Assembly: GCA_963812885.1 (NCBI GenBank)
Contig: CAWEWZ010000002.1
Span: 248,001-312,000, forward strand
Direction: 5' to 3'
DNA: 64,000 nucleotides
DNA from: Bog-756 sp963812885
GTDB taxonomy: Bacteria > Actinomycetota > Acidimicrobiia > Acidimicrobiales > RAAP-2
The number at the start of each line of letters is the position of its first letter. Position 1 is the stretch's first letter. The translations under genes and the position numbers were made by a program. Of this stretch, positions 43,926-53,468 are shown in pieces. The notes below the pieces were generated by a model, which saw only the letters and a program-made list of their open reading frames with translations, was not told the DNA's origin and made no database searches.

Positions 43926-45260
43926 ATGAGACTCCTCAAGCCTCTTATTGGCTGTGCGGTTGCTGCGGTTGGTTTGACGGTCCAGACCACGGGTCCACCG
44001 GCGGTTTCGTCGGCCGCGGCCGCGCCGGTGCCTCAAATCAACTGCCGGTCGATGCAATCCGAGTCGAATAGTATTGGTGCGCCAGCGAAACTGGCTGGCT
44101 GCAATCGCTCGTACCTTACGGGCGGATCGGGAACGATGCTCCTTGTGGGCTCCGGGCCGTATCCGATTCTTTGGTCATCGGGGAAGAAACTCAGTCTCCA
44201 ATGCACTGTTGCCTGCGGCCAACCTCCATCTGGATTTCGAAAGCCGTCTCGGTGCACAATCCCCCAAACTCGCGAGTTTGACTGGGTGGGATCTGTTGCT
44301 ACCAGCGTTGGCCCTTCGACAAAGCGATTCATTGGCGACACCGTGACGTTTGACGTGTGCCTGACATCTAGTTTCGGCATCGCCGGACTCGTCCCAGACA
44401 CGCTGTTCACAATCGCTGAACCGCCCGATCGGGTCGGCTACTGGCTGGTCGGAGGTGACGGCGGTGTCTTCTCGTTCCACGCTCCGTTTTATGGCAGCAG
44501 CTCGGATAACTGTGCCCCGACGCCTCCAACCCTCGCCCCCTACGTTTGTTCGACTGCCATAGGTTCCACCCCCGACGGTGGGGGCTACACCATTGTCAAC
44601 CCCGATTCGTACGGTGTGATTGGGACGCCAACCACTTCCCCTCAGTTCGGGGACGCCTCTGGAGCTGCTTCGTGTGTCGTCCACCCAAGTGAGGCGACAA
44701 GTGGCCCCGATGTGATGATCGCAGATGCGTGGAGGAGCATCGCTTCGACTCCTTCGGGACATGGGTTCTGGCTCGTCGGCTATCAGGGATCCGTTGCCAC
44801 GTGTGGCGATGCTGCTTTCTATGGCGATTCCGTCCGGGGCCTTTCGGATCCGGGAAGGGTCGGGATCTCGGCTACACCCGATGGCCATGGGTATTGGGTT
44901 GTCGCATCCGACGGTGGGGTCTTCTCCTTCGGCGACGCTCAGTTTTATGGCTCGATGGGCGGTCGACCCCTCAACCAGCAGATTGTGGGTATGGCCGCTA
45001 CTCCTGACGGCAACGGCTATTGGCTGGTCGCCTCCGACGGCGGGGTGTTCGCTTTCGGTGACGCAGCGTTCTCTGGTTCGATGGGTGGCAAATACCTCAA
45101 TGCGCCCATGGTCGGCATCGCAGCCAACCCCGACGGGGCCGGATACTGGACCGTTGCCGCTGACGGTGGTGTCTTCTCCTTTGGCGGTGCGCCATTCAAG
45201 GGTTCGATGGGCGGCCATCAACTGAATTGGCCAGTCGTCGGCATTGCCCCGAAAGGATGA
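43926..45260 (+). CDS. Secreted protein with 42-residue GYWLVASDGG repeats
   Basis: AGGAGGAAGC precedes the ATG and a signal peptide follows (MRLLKPLIGCAVAAVGLTVQ, cleaved after SSAAAA). An N-terminal Cys-rich domain of about 130 residues is followed by repeats of the form GYWLVASDGGVFxFGDAxFxGSMGGxxLNxPxVGxAATPDGx, period 42 residues. Three repeats near the C-terminus are regular and two or three earlier ones are degenerate (GYWLVGGDGGVFSFHAPFYG; GFWLVGYQGSVATCGDAAFY). These repeats, which I associate with Acidimicrobiia, would form beta-propeller-like blades on the surface. A relative with a peptidase domain is at 55509. Function unknown. Confidence 0.75.
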   Translation: MRLLKPLIGCAVAAVGLTVQTTGPPAVSSAAAAPVPQINCRSMQSESNSIGAPAKLAGCNRSYLTGGSGTMLLVGSGPYPILWSSGKKLSLQCTVACGQPPSGFRKPSRCTIPQTREFDWVGSVATSVGPSTKRFIGDTVTFDVCLTSSFGIAGLVPDTLFTIAEPPDRVGYWLVGGDGGVFSFHAPFYGSSSDNCAPTPPTLAPYVCSTAIGSTPDGGGYTIVNPDSYGVIGTPTTSPQFGDASGAASCVVHPSEATSGPDVMIADAWRSIASTPSGHGFWLVGYQGSVATCGDAAFYGDSVRGLSDPGRVGISATPDGHGYWVVASDGGVFSFGDAQFYGSMGGRPLNQQIVGMAATPDGNGYWLVASDGGVFAFGDAAFSGSMGGKYLNAPMVGIAANPDGAGYWTVAADGGVFSFGGAPFKGSMGGHQLNWPVVGIAPKG

Positions 45261-45289
45261 CACTCCGACGATTTCGTCCGTAGTCATTG

Positions 45290-45628
45290 CTAGCGCTCGA
45301 TCTGTTGACGGAGTAGCCCAGTGGTGCTGGGGTGTCTCCTAGCTTCGGTTATGCACCCCGTCCGGTTCGGCCTGACAGCGCCCACCCACCAGTTCGTCCG
45401 GGTGGCCCCGAACGGGTACGGGTTGGGTAGGGAGCCCTCGGTCGATCTGTCCGCTCTTCCGCACGCAGATACCGCCGTCCTCGCGCGGAGTCTGTGGGAA
45501 ATGAATGGCCTCCTCTCATGGACACCGACCGATCCCGCGCAACCCTCCCCCGGGGGGTGTGCCACGGTGAGGATGTGAGCCATCCCGCGAATATCCCGCG
45601 GTCGCCGCCATTCGGTGATGTTCGCCAT
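45290..45628 (-). CDS. Doubtful hypothetical protein
   Basis: An open frame of 112 codons with GATRTNWWVGAVRPNRTGCI and TEARRHPSTTGLLRQQIER. I have a vague memory of similar phrases in other actinobacterial annotations, possibly a non-coding repeat that is often called as a gene. No domain or ribosome-binding site. It lies in the 45261-45967 stretch that otherwise holds only the tRNA fragment. Confidence 0.25.
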   Translation of the reverse strand: MANITEWRRPRDIRGMAHILTVAHPPGEGCAGSVGVHERRPFISHRLRARTAVSACGRADRSTEGSLPNPYPFGATRTNWWVGAVRPNRTGCITEARRHPSTTGLLRQQIER

Positions 45629-45689
45629 ACACCTTCCGATCCGCTTACCTGCCGTCTTCGTCAGCTTGGTTCGCTGACATCCCCCTTGT

Positions 45690-45753
45690 CGAGCTTCCCC
45701 AAGCTCGGAACAGGGGTTCGATTCCCGTCGCCCGCTCTCCGTCGCCCGCTCTC
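45690..45753 (+). repeat. 3' half of tRNA-Gly, att-like copy B
   Basis: CGAGCTTCCCCAAGCTCGGA at 45690, then ACAGGGGTTCGATTCCCGTC and GCCCGCT, matches tRNA-Gly(CCC) positions 25667-25711 with one inserted C and two changes. The acceptor 5' arm is absent, so it is not a gene. The similarity runs on past the tRNA (AGGACCTGCAGGTCAGA against AGGACACTCCAGGTCAGA). The last 14 bases, CGTCGCCCGCTCTC, are duplicated in tandem (45726-45739 and 45740-45753). Confidence 0.8.
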
Positions 45754-45967
45754 AGGACCTGCAGGTCAGACGCCGGTGGGAGCAAGACCGGCCTTTCCCC
45801 TCGCCGCGGGGGTGGATCGAGGACCGCCCTGGGCTGTCGTCCTGCCGCTCCCCAAAGCCTTCTGCAGGCGATGCTGAGCGCTCGGCTCGGGTCGGCGCCA
45901 GACACATAAACGGAGCTGATTCTCGGGTGGCCGGAGGGGTCAGTCGGACTCCGGTCAATCAGGAGAC

Positions 45968-47617
45968 ATGGCAGTGGCCGAAACACCCACGCGGTCCCAC
46001 GCAATGGACCATGTAGTGGTGGTGCTGTTCGAGAACCGATCGCTCGACAACGTGCTGGGCCGCCTCTACGGACCTCACGACAACAAGACCTTCATGGCGT
46101 GATCGACAAAGCCCTAAGCAATCCGATCCCCGAGTGGGCTGAGCACGGTGTCGACCGAAAGGTGGTTCCCTACGGCATCGCAACCGACATGGATTCGCCC
46201 AATCCCGACTCGGGTGAAGAGTACTTTCACACCAACACCCAACTCTTCAATACCCTCGACGACCACAACCGGTTCAAGATCGGCGAGGGCGTCAGCGAAC
46301 CATGGAACACACCGCCGCCGGGTACAACGCCGACCATGGACGGTTTTGTGGCCGACTACATCTCGACCTTCACCAGCGAAGTAGGTCGCCAGCCCACCTA
46401 CGACGAGTACGCCCAGATCATGTCCGGCTACACCCCCGAGCAGCTACCGGTGCTGAGCGGCCTTGCCCGTGACTTCGGCGTGTTCGACCACTGGTTCTCA
46501 GAGGTCCCCTCCCAGACCTTCATGAACCGATCGTTCTGGACTGCAGCCTCCTCCTCGGGCTGGTGGTCAACAGTCCGGTGACGAAATGGACGACCAAGAA
46601 CGTCGCCGAGACCCTCTTCGAACGCATGGAAGCCCACGGAAGATCCTGGAAGGTCTATGTGTGCGAGCCGATGCCCCTCTCCTTCACCGGCGTGATCCAT
46701 TTCCCCGGTTGCAGCAACGTTTGGCCACCCATGCGTTCCTTTCAGCGAATTCGAGAGGGACGCCGCCGCCGGTACCTTGCCCGACTTCTCGTTGATAGAG
46801 CCGGACATGGCATCGGGACACAACGACTACCACCCCGCCTTGAGCCGCTCCATGATCGGCGACAACCTCGACTTCGGGTTCGACCCTCCGTCTTCACTGC
46901 TCGGAGGCGAAGCGGCTACAGCGAGTCTACGACGCCTACCGGGCGATGACCTCACTCTCGGGCACCAACGTCTGGAACACCGCCCTGCTGATCGGGTGGG
47001 ATCACCCGGTGGCACCTACGACCATGTGCCACCGGGACCGGTCCCACCACCTGATGCTGCAGCGCCAGCGGGCGAGTTCGGCTTCACCTTTGACCGCTCC
47101 GGCTACCGGGTCCCGGCGATCATGGTGTCTCCATGGGTTGTACCCGGATCGGTGTACAACGAGGAGTACCGCCACACCTCCCTCATCGCCACGTTGCGCA
47201 AGGTCTGGGATCTAGGAGAAGCGTTCACCCAACGTGACGCCTCCGCCGGACCTTCGACCGAGTGTTCACCCTCGATGCCCCCGTACTCCGGAAACCTGGG
47301 TCACCGTCGAGGCCCAACACGTCCCCCCATGGGAACTGGACATTGCCGCCGCCGGTGGGGCGCTCAGCACACTCGGCAAGGCCATCGGACCCGGGGTCAT
47401 TGACGCAGCCAAGCAGATGGGCACGCCGTTGCCCCCAGAACTCGATGGACCGGATCCAGAGTTCACCCCAGAACTCCTGATCCCGTTCCTGAGGCAGATC
47501 TGCTGGCATCTTTTCCCTCAGCTGGAGCCGACGCCGACGGGGGACAGCGTGAGTCGACCTACGAAGGCCATCTTGACGGAGTGCCCCACGAGCATCCGTT
47601 ACTCCTGCACGACCTAG
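45968..47617 (+). pseudogene. Phosphoesterase/phospholipase C family gene, many frameshifts
   Basis: AGGAG lies just before the ATG. The start MAVAETPTRSHAMDHVVVVL continues FENRSLDNVLG, the family's E-N-R-S-x-D metal motif. Frameshifts near 46095, 46560, 46735, 46910, 47000 and 47245 break it. Between them are coding pieces: PTYDEYAQIMSGYTPEQLPV, SQTFMNRSFWTAASSSGW, IHFPGCSNVWPP and GYRVPAIMVSPWVVPGSVYN. No Tat or Sec signal is visible, unlike the member at 12104. The number of breaks makes it a real pseudogene, or a badly read stretch; I cannot decide. Confidence 0.72.
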
Positions 47618-47886
47618 CGATGCTCGGGGTGCTTCGAGTGCTCGTAGCAGTAGCGGAGCTCGCATTTCGTGCACTTGGTCTGAGCCATCCTGATGCAAGC
47701 GGAGTTCGAGCAAAGGCCGCCCGCCGAACAGAATGAGCCTAGAAATTTTGGAATCGGCTGCCGACTCGGTAAGCGGCATGGGTTCAAGCCTCCGCTCGAG
47801 GATTCGTATGTCGATGGCCGGTCCTCGGTGCTCAGGACGCAACCCCGCCCCTCGGTCGGGTCAGTTGAGCAGAACCCCCCTCCCAC
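47614..47886 (-). CDS. Possible small zinc-finger protein (AN1-like ending)
   Basis: The last 40 residues carry FCSAGGLCSNSACIRMAQTK and CTKCELRYCYEHSKHPEHR, a C-x4-C-x7-C-x2-C-x4-C-x2-H-x2-H-x2-H series like an AN1-type finger. The upstream 50 residues are unconvincing and the real start may be an ATG inside (MAQTKCTKC). It overlaps the tail of the broken phosphoesterase gene on the other strand. Confidence 0.35.
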   Translation of the reverse strand: MGGGFCSTDPTEGRGCVLSTEDRPSTYESSSGGLNPCRLPSRQPIPKFLGSFCSAGGLCSNSACIRMAQTKCTKCELRYCYEHSKHPEHR

Positions 47887-48147
47887 TGCTGACCCGACGG
47901 CTCAAGTCTAAACCCTCGTTCGGGGTACCCGAGACCTAATGCTCTCCCACACCACTCAGGTCGGTCCCGACCAGCCAGATCGGGCTCTTCGTCCATTGCC
48001 GTGGCCGCCAACCCGGCCGGGGCTCAGTTCGGCGCAGCCGCGATACCCACAGTTGGCGCGTTCGAGCCGTATGCCGATCATTGACCCCTGGAAGGGTGCA
48101 CCGCCACGGCTCGGGAGTGGGGTCAGCCCCCCTGATATCCTGCCTGA

Positions 48148-48193
48148 CGAGCCTCCCAGGCTCGGAACGCGGGTTCGGCTCCCGCCGCCCGCT
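48148..48193 (+). repeat. 3' half of tRNA-Gly, att-like copy C (diverged)
   Basis: CGAGCCTCCCAGGCTCGGAA followed by CGCGGGTTCGGCTCCCGC and CGCCCGCT aligns with the tRNA-Gly 3' half. Stem positions have changed together (CGAGC/GCTCG kept; CTCCCAG loop). No GCGGGCG acceptor arm lies at the right distance upstream, so it is a partial copy in the same orientation as copies A and B. The surrounding 47887-48237 holds no gene. Confidence 0.72.
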
Positions 48194-48237
48194 CCGACGT
48201 TCGTATCCCATCCCGACGAGGACGGAGCAACCGGGCC

Positions 48238-48786
48238 ATGAGCGACACATCTCAGCGCTATCGCCTGATCGGCGACGGATTCGATGCCAGGGTCGCAGCG
48301 GTACCCGCAGACCGCTGGGATGCAGCCTCCCCGTGCCCGGAGTGGACCGCCCGCGACGTGGTGGGTCATGTCGTCGGCAACCACCGGTGGCTGGCCACGA
48401 CCGTCCGGGGTGGCGAGCCCCGGCCGATGGCCGTCGACGAGGACCCGGCTGAAGCATGGCGTGACGCCTATGCGGGGATCCTGGCGCTCGCCGAGGACCC
48501 GGTGGCCATGGACGAGCTCGTGGAGGGCCCGGCGGGAAAGATGCCCTTCGAGCAGATGGTGGCCAGATTCGTCTGCATGGACGTGCTCGTCCATACCTGG
48601 GACCTCGCCCGCGCGGTGGGCGGAGACGAGCAACTGGACGAGGGCAGCGTCACCCAGGCATACCGGACGTTGAAGCCCATGGACGAGCAGATCCGTCAGC
48701 CCGGCTTCTTCGGGCCGAAGCTGGAACCTCCGGCCGGCGCCGACACCCAGACAGAGTTCCTGTACTTCGTCGGCCGTCAGGCGTAG
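48238..48786 (+). CDS. TIGR03086-type metal-binding protein (mycothiol/DinB-like)
   Basis: An intact 182-residue four-helix protein. PCPEWTARDVVGHVVGNHRW carries the first His, and FVCMDVLVHTWDLARAVGGD the second His with a following Asp, the TIGR03086/MDMPI metal site. GGACGGAG precedes the ATG. It probably binds a divalent metal and a thiol cofactor such as mycothiol; substrate unknown. It lies directly after the third tRNA fragment, so it may be the first gene outside the island. Confidence 0.82.
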   Translation: MSDTSQRYRLIGDGFDARVAAVPADRWDAASPCPEWTARDVVGHVVGNHRWLATTVRGGEPRPMAVDEDPAEAWRDAYAGILALAEDPVAMDELVEGPAGKMPFEQMVARFVCMDVLVHTWDLARAVGGDEQLDEGSVTQAYRTLKPMDEQIRQPGFFGPKLEPPAGADTQTEFLYFVGRQA

Positions 48787-48859
48787 TTCCGGCCGACCTC
48801 CTCCACGTCCGCAATCGGGGGTGATTGATCGGGCGGTGGGGGGGTGCCACACTCCTGGG

Positions 48860-50528
48860 GTGAAGCGGGGGGAACCGAAGACGATCAGGGGCACCGTCCA
48901 TCGTTGCGGTTCCGTCCTCGCCTCCGGAACCCTGATCGCCTTGCTGCTCGCCGGTTGCTCATCGTCGAGTACCCCGGGGACCACCCCGGCCAAGGCCGCC
49001 GACGCCGCCGTGACCAGCTGCCACCGGCCGCTCTCCGGCCCGGCCCGTGCAAGCCACCCCGGTCCCCGGCGTCCCCAGCGACTGGAACGTCATCGTTCGA
49101 CGGCCCCACCAAAGGTCCGGGTCCACTGGTTCCCCGTGAACCCTATCTCGAGCACAGCGACACGGCTCCGACCGTCCTGATGGGTCCGGGCTGGAGCCTG
49201 TCCGGAGACACCGATACCACCGGGACGGGAGTGTTGGGCGACATCCCGATCAAGAGCCTGTGGGCTGCCGGGTACAACGTCCTCACGTGGGATCCACGGG
49301 GGTTCGGCCAGTCCGGCGGCCAGGCAGAAGTGGACAGCCCTGCCTACGAGGCACGGGATGTGAGCTCCATCATCGAATGGGTGGCCACCCGTCCCGGCGT
49401 CCAGCTCGATGCACCCGGTGATCCCCACGTGGGCATGGTCGGAGGCTCCTACGGCGGTGGGATCCAGTTGGTCACTGCGGCCGCCGACTGCCGCGTCGAC
49501 GCCATCGTGCCCACCATCGCCTGGCACTCGTTGGTGACCAGCCTGGACAAGGCGGATACGGTCAAATCGGGATGGTCCGGCATCCTCTCCAATCTGAGCG
49601 CATCCGACCATGTAGATCCCGAGGTGCAACAGGCGCAGCGATCCGGGGCGTCCACCGGTGTGATCAGCCCGTCCCAACGCAACTGGTTTGCATCACGGGG
49701 CCCAGGACCGCTGGTGGCCCGCATCACCATCCCCACCCTCTTCGTCCAGGGCACCGTCGACACCCTGTTCACCCTGCAAGAGGGGGTGGACAACTACGAG
49801 GTCCTCACAAGCACGGGGTGCCCACCTCGATGGTGTGGTTCTGCGGGGGTCACGGGGTGTGCCTCACCCCCCCGGGCGATCAACAGCTTCCGGTCACCGC
49901 CACCATCACCTGGCTGAACCGCTACCTGAAGGGAGACTCGTCGGTCAACACGGGGCCAGGCTTCAAATTCGTCGATCAGAACGGCAGCTCGTACACGGCG
50001 AGCGACTTCCCGGTCCCCACCGGAACCCCGGTCACGGCAGAGGGACACGGCACGCTGGGCCTGGTCAGCACCGGCGGTTCCGGACCGGATCGCCCCGGGT
50101 GGCACCCAGGCCCTGGCCGGCCTGGTCGGCCGATAACGCCGGCCAAGGCCGCCAACGCGGTGAACGTTACCGTCACCTTCGGCAACCAGCCACAGGTCGT
50201 GGTGGGTGCACCTCGGCTACAGCTGACCTATCACGGCACCGCGCCCGGGGGTCCGACCCCCCCCGTGTTCGCCCAATTGGTCAACGAATCCACCGGACTG
50301 GTGCTGGGGAACCAGATCACTCCCATCGACGTCACCCTCGACGGTCATAGCCACACCGCCACGGTCCCCCTGGAGATGGTCGCCTACACCGGCCAACCGC
50401 ATGCCGCCGTCGAATTGCAGCTGGTGGCGACCACCGTGGCCTACAGGACGCCGCGGCTGGGGGGAGCATCGACTTCTCCCAAATCCACGTCTCCCTGCCC
50501 GTGGCTGCGCCCAATCCGGGCCAAGTAG
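48860..50528 (+). CDS. Secreted S15/CocE-type alpha/beta hydrolase lipoprotein (several frameshifts)
   Basis: A GTG at 48860 starts a lipoprotein signal ending LIALLLAGCSSSS. After indels around 49040-49110 the catalytic domain reads WSLSGDTDTTGTGVLGDIPI, LWAAGYNVLTWDPRGFGQSG and the nucleophile elbow VGMVGGSYGGGIQLVTAAAD. TLFVQGTVDTLFTLQEGVDN supplies the Asp, and after a shift near 49812 VWFCGGHGVC the His. The C-terminal beta domain (ANAVNVTVTFGNQPQVVVGA) fits the X-Pro dipeptidyl-peptidase C-terminal fold. The end is uncertain: another indel near 50460 moves it into SIDFSQIHVSLPVAAP. It is a serine peptidase or esterase acting outside the membrane. Confidence 0.7.
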
Positions 50529-50554
50529 CCCATCCAGCCTCCACCCGGCACGGG

Positions 50555-50795
50555 CTACGGCGGTACCCCTCAACGGTGCCTTCGGGTCGGATGGAAGCGT
50601 CGTCAGGACTCCGCCCGGCGCTGCGGAGGGCTCGGCGCTGGCGCAAAAGGTCCCAGAGGCGATCCAGGGTCACTTCGATGGCCTTGAGGCGCTTCTCTCG
50701 TCCGGGGAAAAAGCGTCGCCGACATGCATGTCCTCGAGGCGCTGCTCCTCATCGGCCAGGCTGCCGATCTGGGTGATGATCTCGTGATCGTCCAC
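50555..50795 (-). CDS. DUF2630 family protein (frameshifted)
   Basis: The GTG at 50795 has AAAGGAG six bases upstream. The product reads DDHEIITQIGSLADEEQRLE then, after an indel near 50705, KAIEVTLDRLWDLLRQRRAL and RSAGRSPDDASIRPEG. This is the actinobacterial DUF2630 pattern (about 80 residues, EIExxLDxxWDLLRQRRAxR). A second small indel is needed to reach the expected stop near 50555. Function is unknown in the family. Confidence 0.6.
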
Positions 50796-50870
50796 AGTTG
50801 GCTCCTTTGGTGCGCCGGGAGACGTCCTACCGGTTCCGGACTCAGGTTAGGGGCGTGGTCAGGGCCCTAC

Positions 50871-52019
50871 TCACCGTGGGGCTCTCGGCATCCCGAGGCC
50901 GACCATGGCGATGATGTCCCGCTGGATCTCGTTGGTCCCGCCGCCGAACGTGAAGATGGTCTGACTCCGGGCGTTGCGTCCGCCGACCCCGCAACACGGC
51001 ACCGGCTGACCCCGCCGTCAGGTAGCCGGCCTGCCCCACCACCTCGAGGAGCAGGCGGCACGCCTCGAGGGCGAATTCGGTGCCGTACACCTTGGTGGCC
51101 GAGGCATCGGCAGGGTTCAACCCCTTGCGGCCGCCCACGCCACCTTCCCGTTGAGGAGCGCCAGGAACTCGGCCTTGGCCTCCAACCTGGCGAGGTGGAT
51201 CCGAACCCACTCCTGGTCGATGACCCGCCGTCCGTACACCGACGTGGTCTGGGCCCAGTCCCACCTCCGTGAGGCTGCGGAGGAGCCAGACACCGGGCAG
51301 AGGGCGACCCGTTCATGGTTGAGCTGGTTGGTGATGAGCTTCCAACCCTCGTTCTCCTTCCCCACGAGGTTGTCGGCCGGCACCCGGACCTCCTCGTAGA
51401 ACGTCGAACTCGTGAACTCGCCGGCCATCGTCCGCAGGGGCGTCCAGTGGAACCCCGGGGCATTGGTGGGGACGATGAATACGGAGAGCCCCTTGTGCTT
51501 GGGGACCTCGGGGTCGGTCCTCGCCGCCAGCCACACGAAGTCGGCGTACTGGATGGCGCTGGTATAGAGCTTCTCGCCGGTGATCACGTACTCATCACCG
51601 TCCCGGACGGCCCGGGTCTGCAGTGAGGCCAGGTCGGTCCCGGCCGTCGGTTCGGTGTAGCCGATCGAGAAGTGGACCTCGCCACGCAGGATCCCGGGCA
51701 GGATGCGTTGTTTCTGCTCCGGGGTTCCGAGCGACATGAGGGTCGGTCCCACGCTGTTGAGGGTGAGCAGGGGAAGGGGGACGCCGGCCCAATGGGACTC
51801 CTCGACGAAGATCATCTGGTCGATCGGCCCACGCGCCTGTCCCCCGTACTCCTTCGGCCATCCGAGGCCCAGCCATCGGTCCTCGCCCATCCGACGGACG
51901 TAGTGGGTGTAGGTCGGCTCGTCCGAACCGGCCCCTTCCACTTCGTCGACCAACCGGACGAAGTAGGAGCGCAACTCGTCCTTGAGCTCGCTCTGTTCTG
52001 CGGTCAGTGCCAGATGCAT
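50871..52019 (-). CDS. Acyl-CoA dehydrogenase (at least two frameshifts)
   Basis: The ATG at 52019 follows GGGAGGG. The N-terminal helical domain (LTAEQSELKDELRSYFVRLV; GWPKEYGGQARG) leads to the flavin-contact motif YTEPTAGTDLASLQTRAVRD and ITGEKLYTSAIQYADFVWLA. After indels near 51120 and 50985 the C-terminal helices read ATKVYGTEFALEACRLLLEV and TFGGGTNEIQRDIIAMVGLG, whose GGGTNEIQR contacts FAD. It would form the enoyl-CoA of a lipid or sterol side chain. Divergent, 59 bases from an SDR gene. Confidence 0.82.
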
Positions 52020-52078
52020 CGGATGCGTACCCTCCCGGCCAGCACGATAACAATCGATTTGCACTACCGTCACACGAT

Positions 52079-52873
52079 ATGAGCGACCCGCCCGCACCCA
52101 CTCCCCCGGCCGAACTGTTCTCCGTAGCCGGGAAGACCGTGGTGGTGACCGGTGGTACCCGCGGTATCGGATTAATGATCGCCGGAGGGTTCGTGGCCGC
52201 GGGAGCCACGGTCGTCATCGCTTCCCGCAAGGCCGATGCCGTCGCGGCCGCCGTCGCCGACCTGTCCCGCTACGGGGAGTGCTCCGGGTATCCGGCCGAT
52301 CTGTCGGACGAGGCCGGAGCCCGGGAGTTGGCCGATCAGGTGACCGCCGACCATCGACAAGTCGACGTGCTGATCAACAACGCCGGCGCGACGTGGGGGG
52401 CGCCGCTCACCGAACACGACACCGCCTCGTGGGACCGGGTACTCAACCTCAACGTGCAGGGGATCTTCCACACCACCAAGTTCTTCTTGCCCCTGCTCCA
52501 GGCCCGTGCCACCCCGGAGGAGCCGTCCCGAGTGATCAACATCGGATCCATCGACGGCATCCATGTGCCGGTGCTCGAGTCGTATTCGTACTCGGCGTCC
52601 AAGGCCGCGGTCCACCAACTGACCCGGCACCTGGCCAAACGCCTGGCCCCGACCGTCACCGTCAACGCAGTGGCCCCCGGGCCCTTCGAGTCGAAGATGA
52701 TGGCGGCCACCCTCGAGGCGTTCGGTGAGCAGATCGCCCAGGCCGCCCCGCTCAAACGCATCGGCCGGCCGGACGACATGGCTGGTGTGACCATCTTCCT
52801 CGCATCCCGGGCCGGGGCCTATCTCACCGGCGCGATCATCCCTGTCGACGGAGGGATCGCCACCACGGCGTGA
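52079..52873 (+). CDS. Short-chain dehydrogenase/reductase
   Basis: An intact 264-residue SDR from the ATG at 52079. VVVTGGTRGIGLMIAGGFVA binds the cofactor and IASRKADA suggests NADP(H). NNAGATWGAPL, the Ser in INIGSIDGIHV and YSYSASKAAVHQL complete the active site. GAIIPVDGGIATTA ends the chain. It shares a 59-base intergenic region with the acyl-CoA dehydrogenase gene; there CGATAACAATCG forms a short palindrome that could be an operator. Confidence 0.88.
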   Translation: MSDPPAPTPPAELFSVAGKTVVVTGGTRGIGLMIAGGFVAAGATVVIASRKADAVAAAVADLSRYGECSGYPADLSDEAGARELADQVTADHRQVDVLINNAGATWGAPLTEHDTASWDRVLNLNVQGIFHTTKFFLPLLQARATPEEPSRVINIGSIDGIHVPVLESYSYSASKAAVHQLTRHLAKRLAPTVTVNAVAPGPFESKMMAATLEAFGEQIAQAAPLKRIGRPDDMAGVTIFLASRAGAYLTGAIIPVDGGIATTA

Positions 52874-52930
52874 AGCCCGAGGACCACGACCCCTCCGGCG
52901 CCAGCGCACCGGCGGAACGCCGTGCACCCG

Positions 52931-53404
52931 TCAGCCGGTCACCAGGTCGTCGAGGCGGGACAAGGTGCGCTCCATGTCGCGACGGGTCTTTCCCGAATAG
53001 ATGTCGCCCAGCTTCAGGAGCACCCGCTGGTGGTCGGGCGTGATGTCCCAGGTCTCCGCCACCCGGGTCCCGCCGTCGACCGGATCGAGCTGGTAGCGCC
53101 AGATCCTTCCGGCCAGGACGCGCCCCCAGGCCCCGTCCGGGCCGGTCTGCCAGGCGATACGACGATCCTGCTCGAATTCGATCACCCGGTTGACGGTCGA
53201 GTACCGCATCACCATCTTCATCCCCATGCCGAAAGTGACCCCGAGGGCCAGCGGCTCCGGGGCCCCATCCGGTGTGCCCTGGAGCATGCCCGAGCCGTCG
53301 ATGAGCTGATGCTTGGATGCGTCGGACAGCACGCCGAAGATGGCCGCCGGCTCGGCCCGGATCACCCGTTCGACCGACAGTACGTAGCCCTTCACGGTCC
53401 TCAC
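52931..53404 (-). CDS. SRPBCC family protein
   Basis: A 157-residue START-like protein: LSVERVIRAEPAAIFGVLSD at the N-terminus, VNRVIEFEQDRRIAWQTGPD in the middle, TRVAETWDITPDHQRVL and a last long helix (SGKTRRDMERTLSRLDDLVT). The fold has a hydrophobic pocket for lipids or polyketides. The start is GTG 53404 or GTG 53395; GGGGAG suits the latter. It follows the SDR at 53469 in the same direction. Confidence 0.78.
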   Translation of the reverse strand: MRTVKGYVLSVERVIRAEPAAIFGVLSDASKHQLIDGSGMLQGTPDGAPEPLALGVTFGMGMKMVMRYSTVNRVIEFEQDRRIAWQTGPDGAWGRVLAGRIWRYQLDPVDGGTRVAETWDITPDHQRVLLKLGDIYSGKTRRDMERTLSRLDDLVTG

Positions 53405-53468
53405 TCCCCTTTCAGCGTCGACCCGGGCCCACCCGGCGCGGTCCCGGGTCCGGATCTCAGCAGAGATA

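Noticed and set aside
48148..48193. A second functional tRNA-Gly gene
   Set aside because: The anticodon and T arms are there, but no acceptor 5' strand or D arm is found at the right distance upstream.
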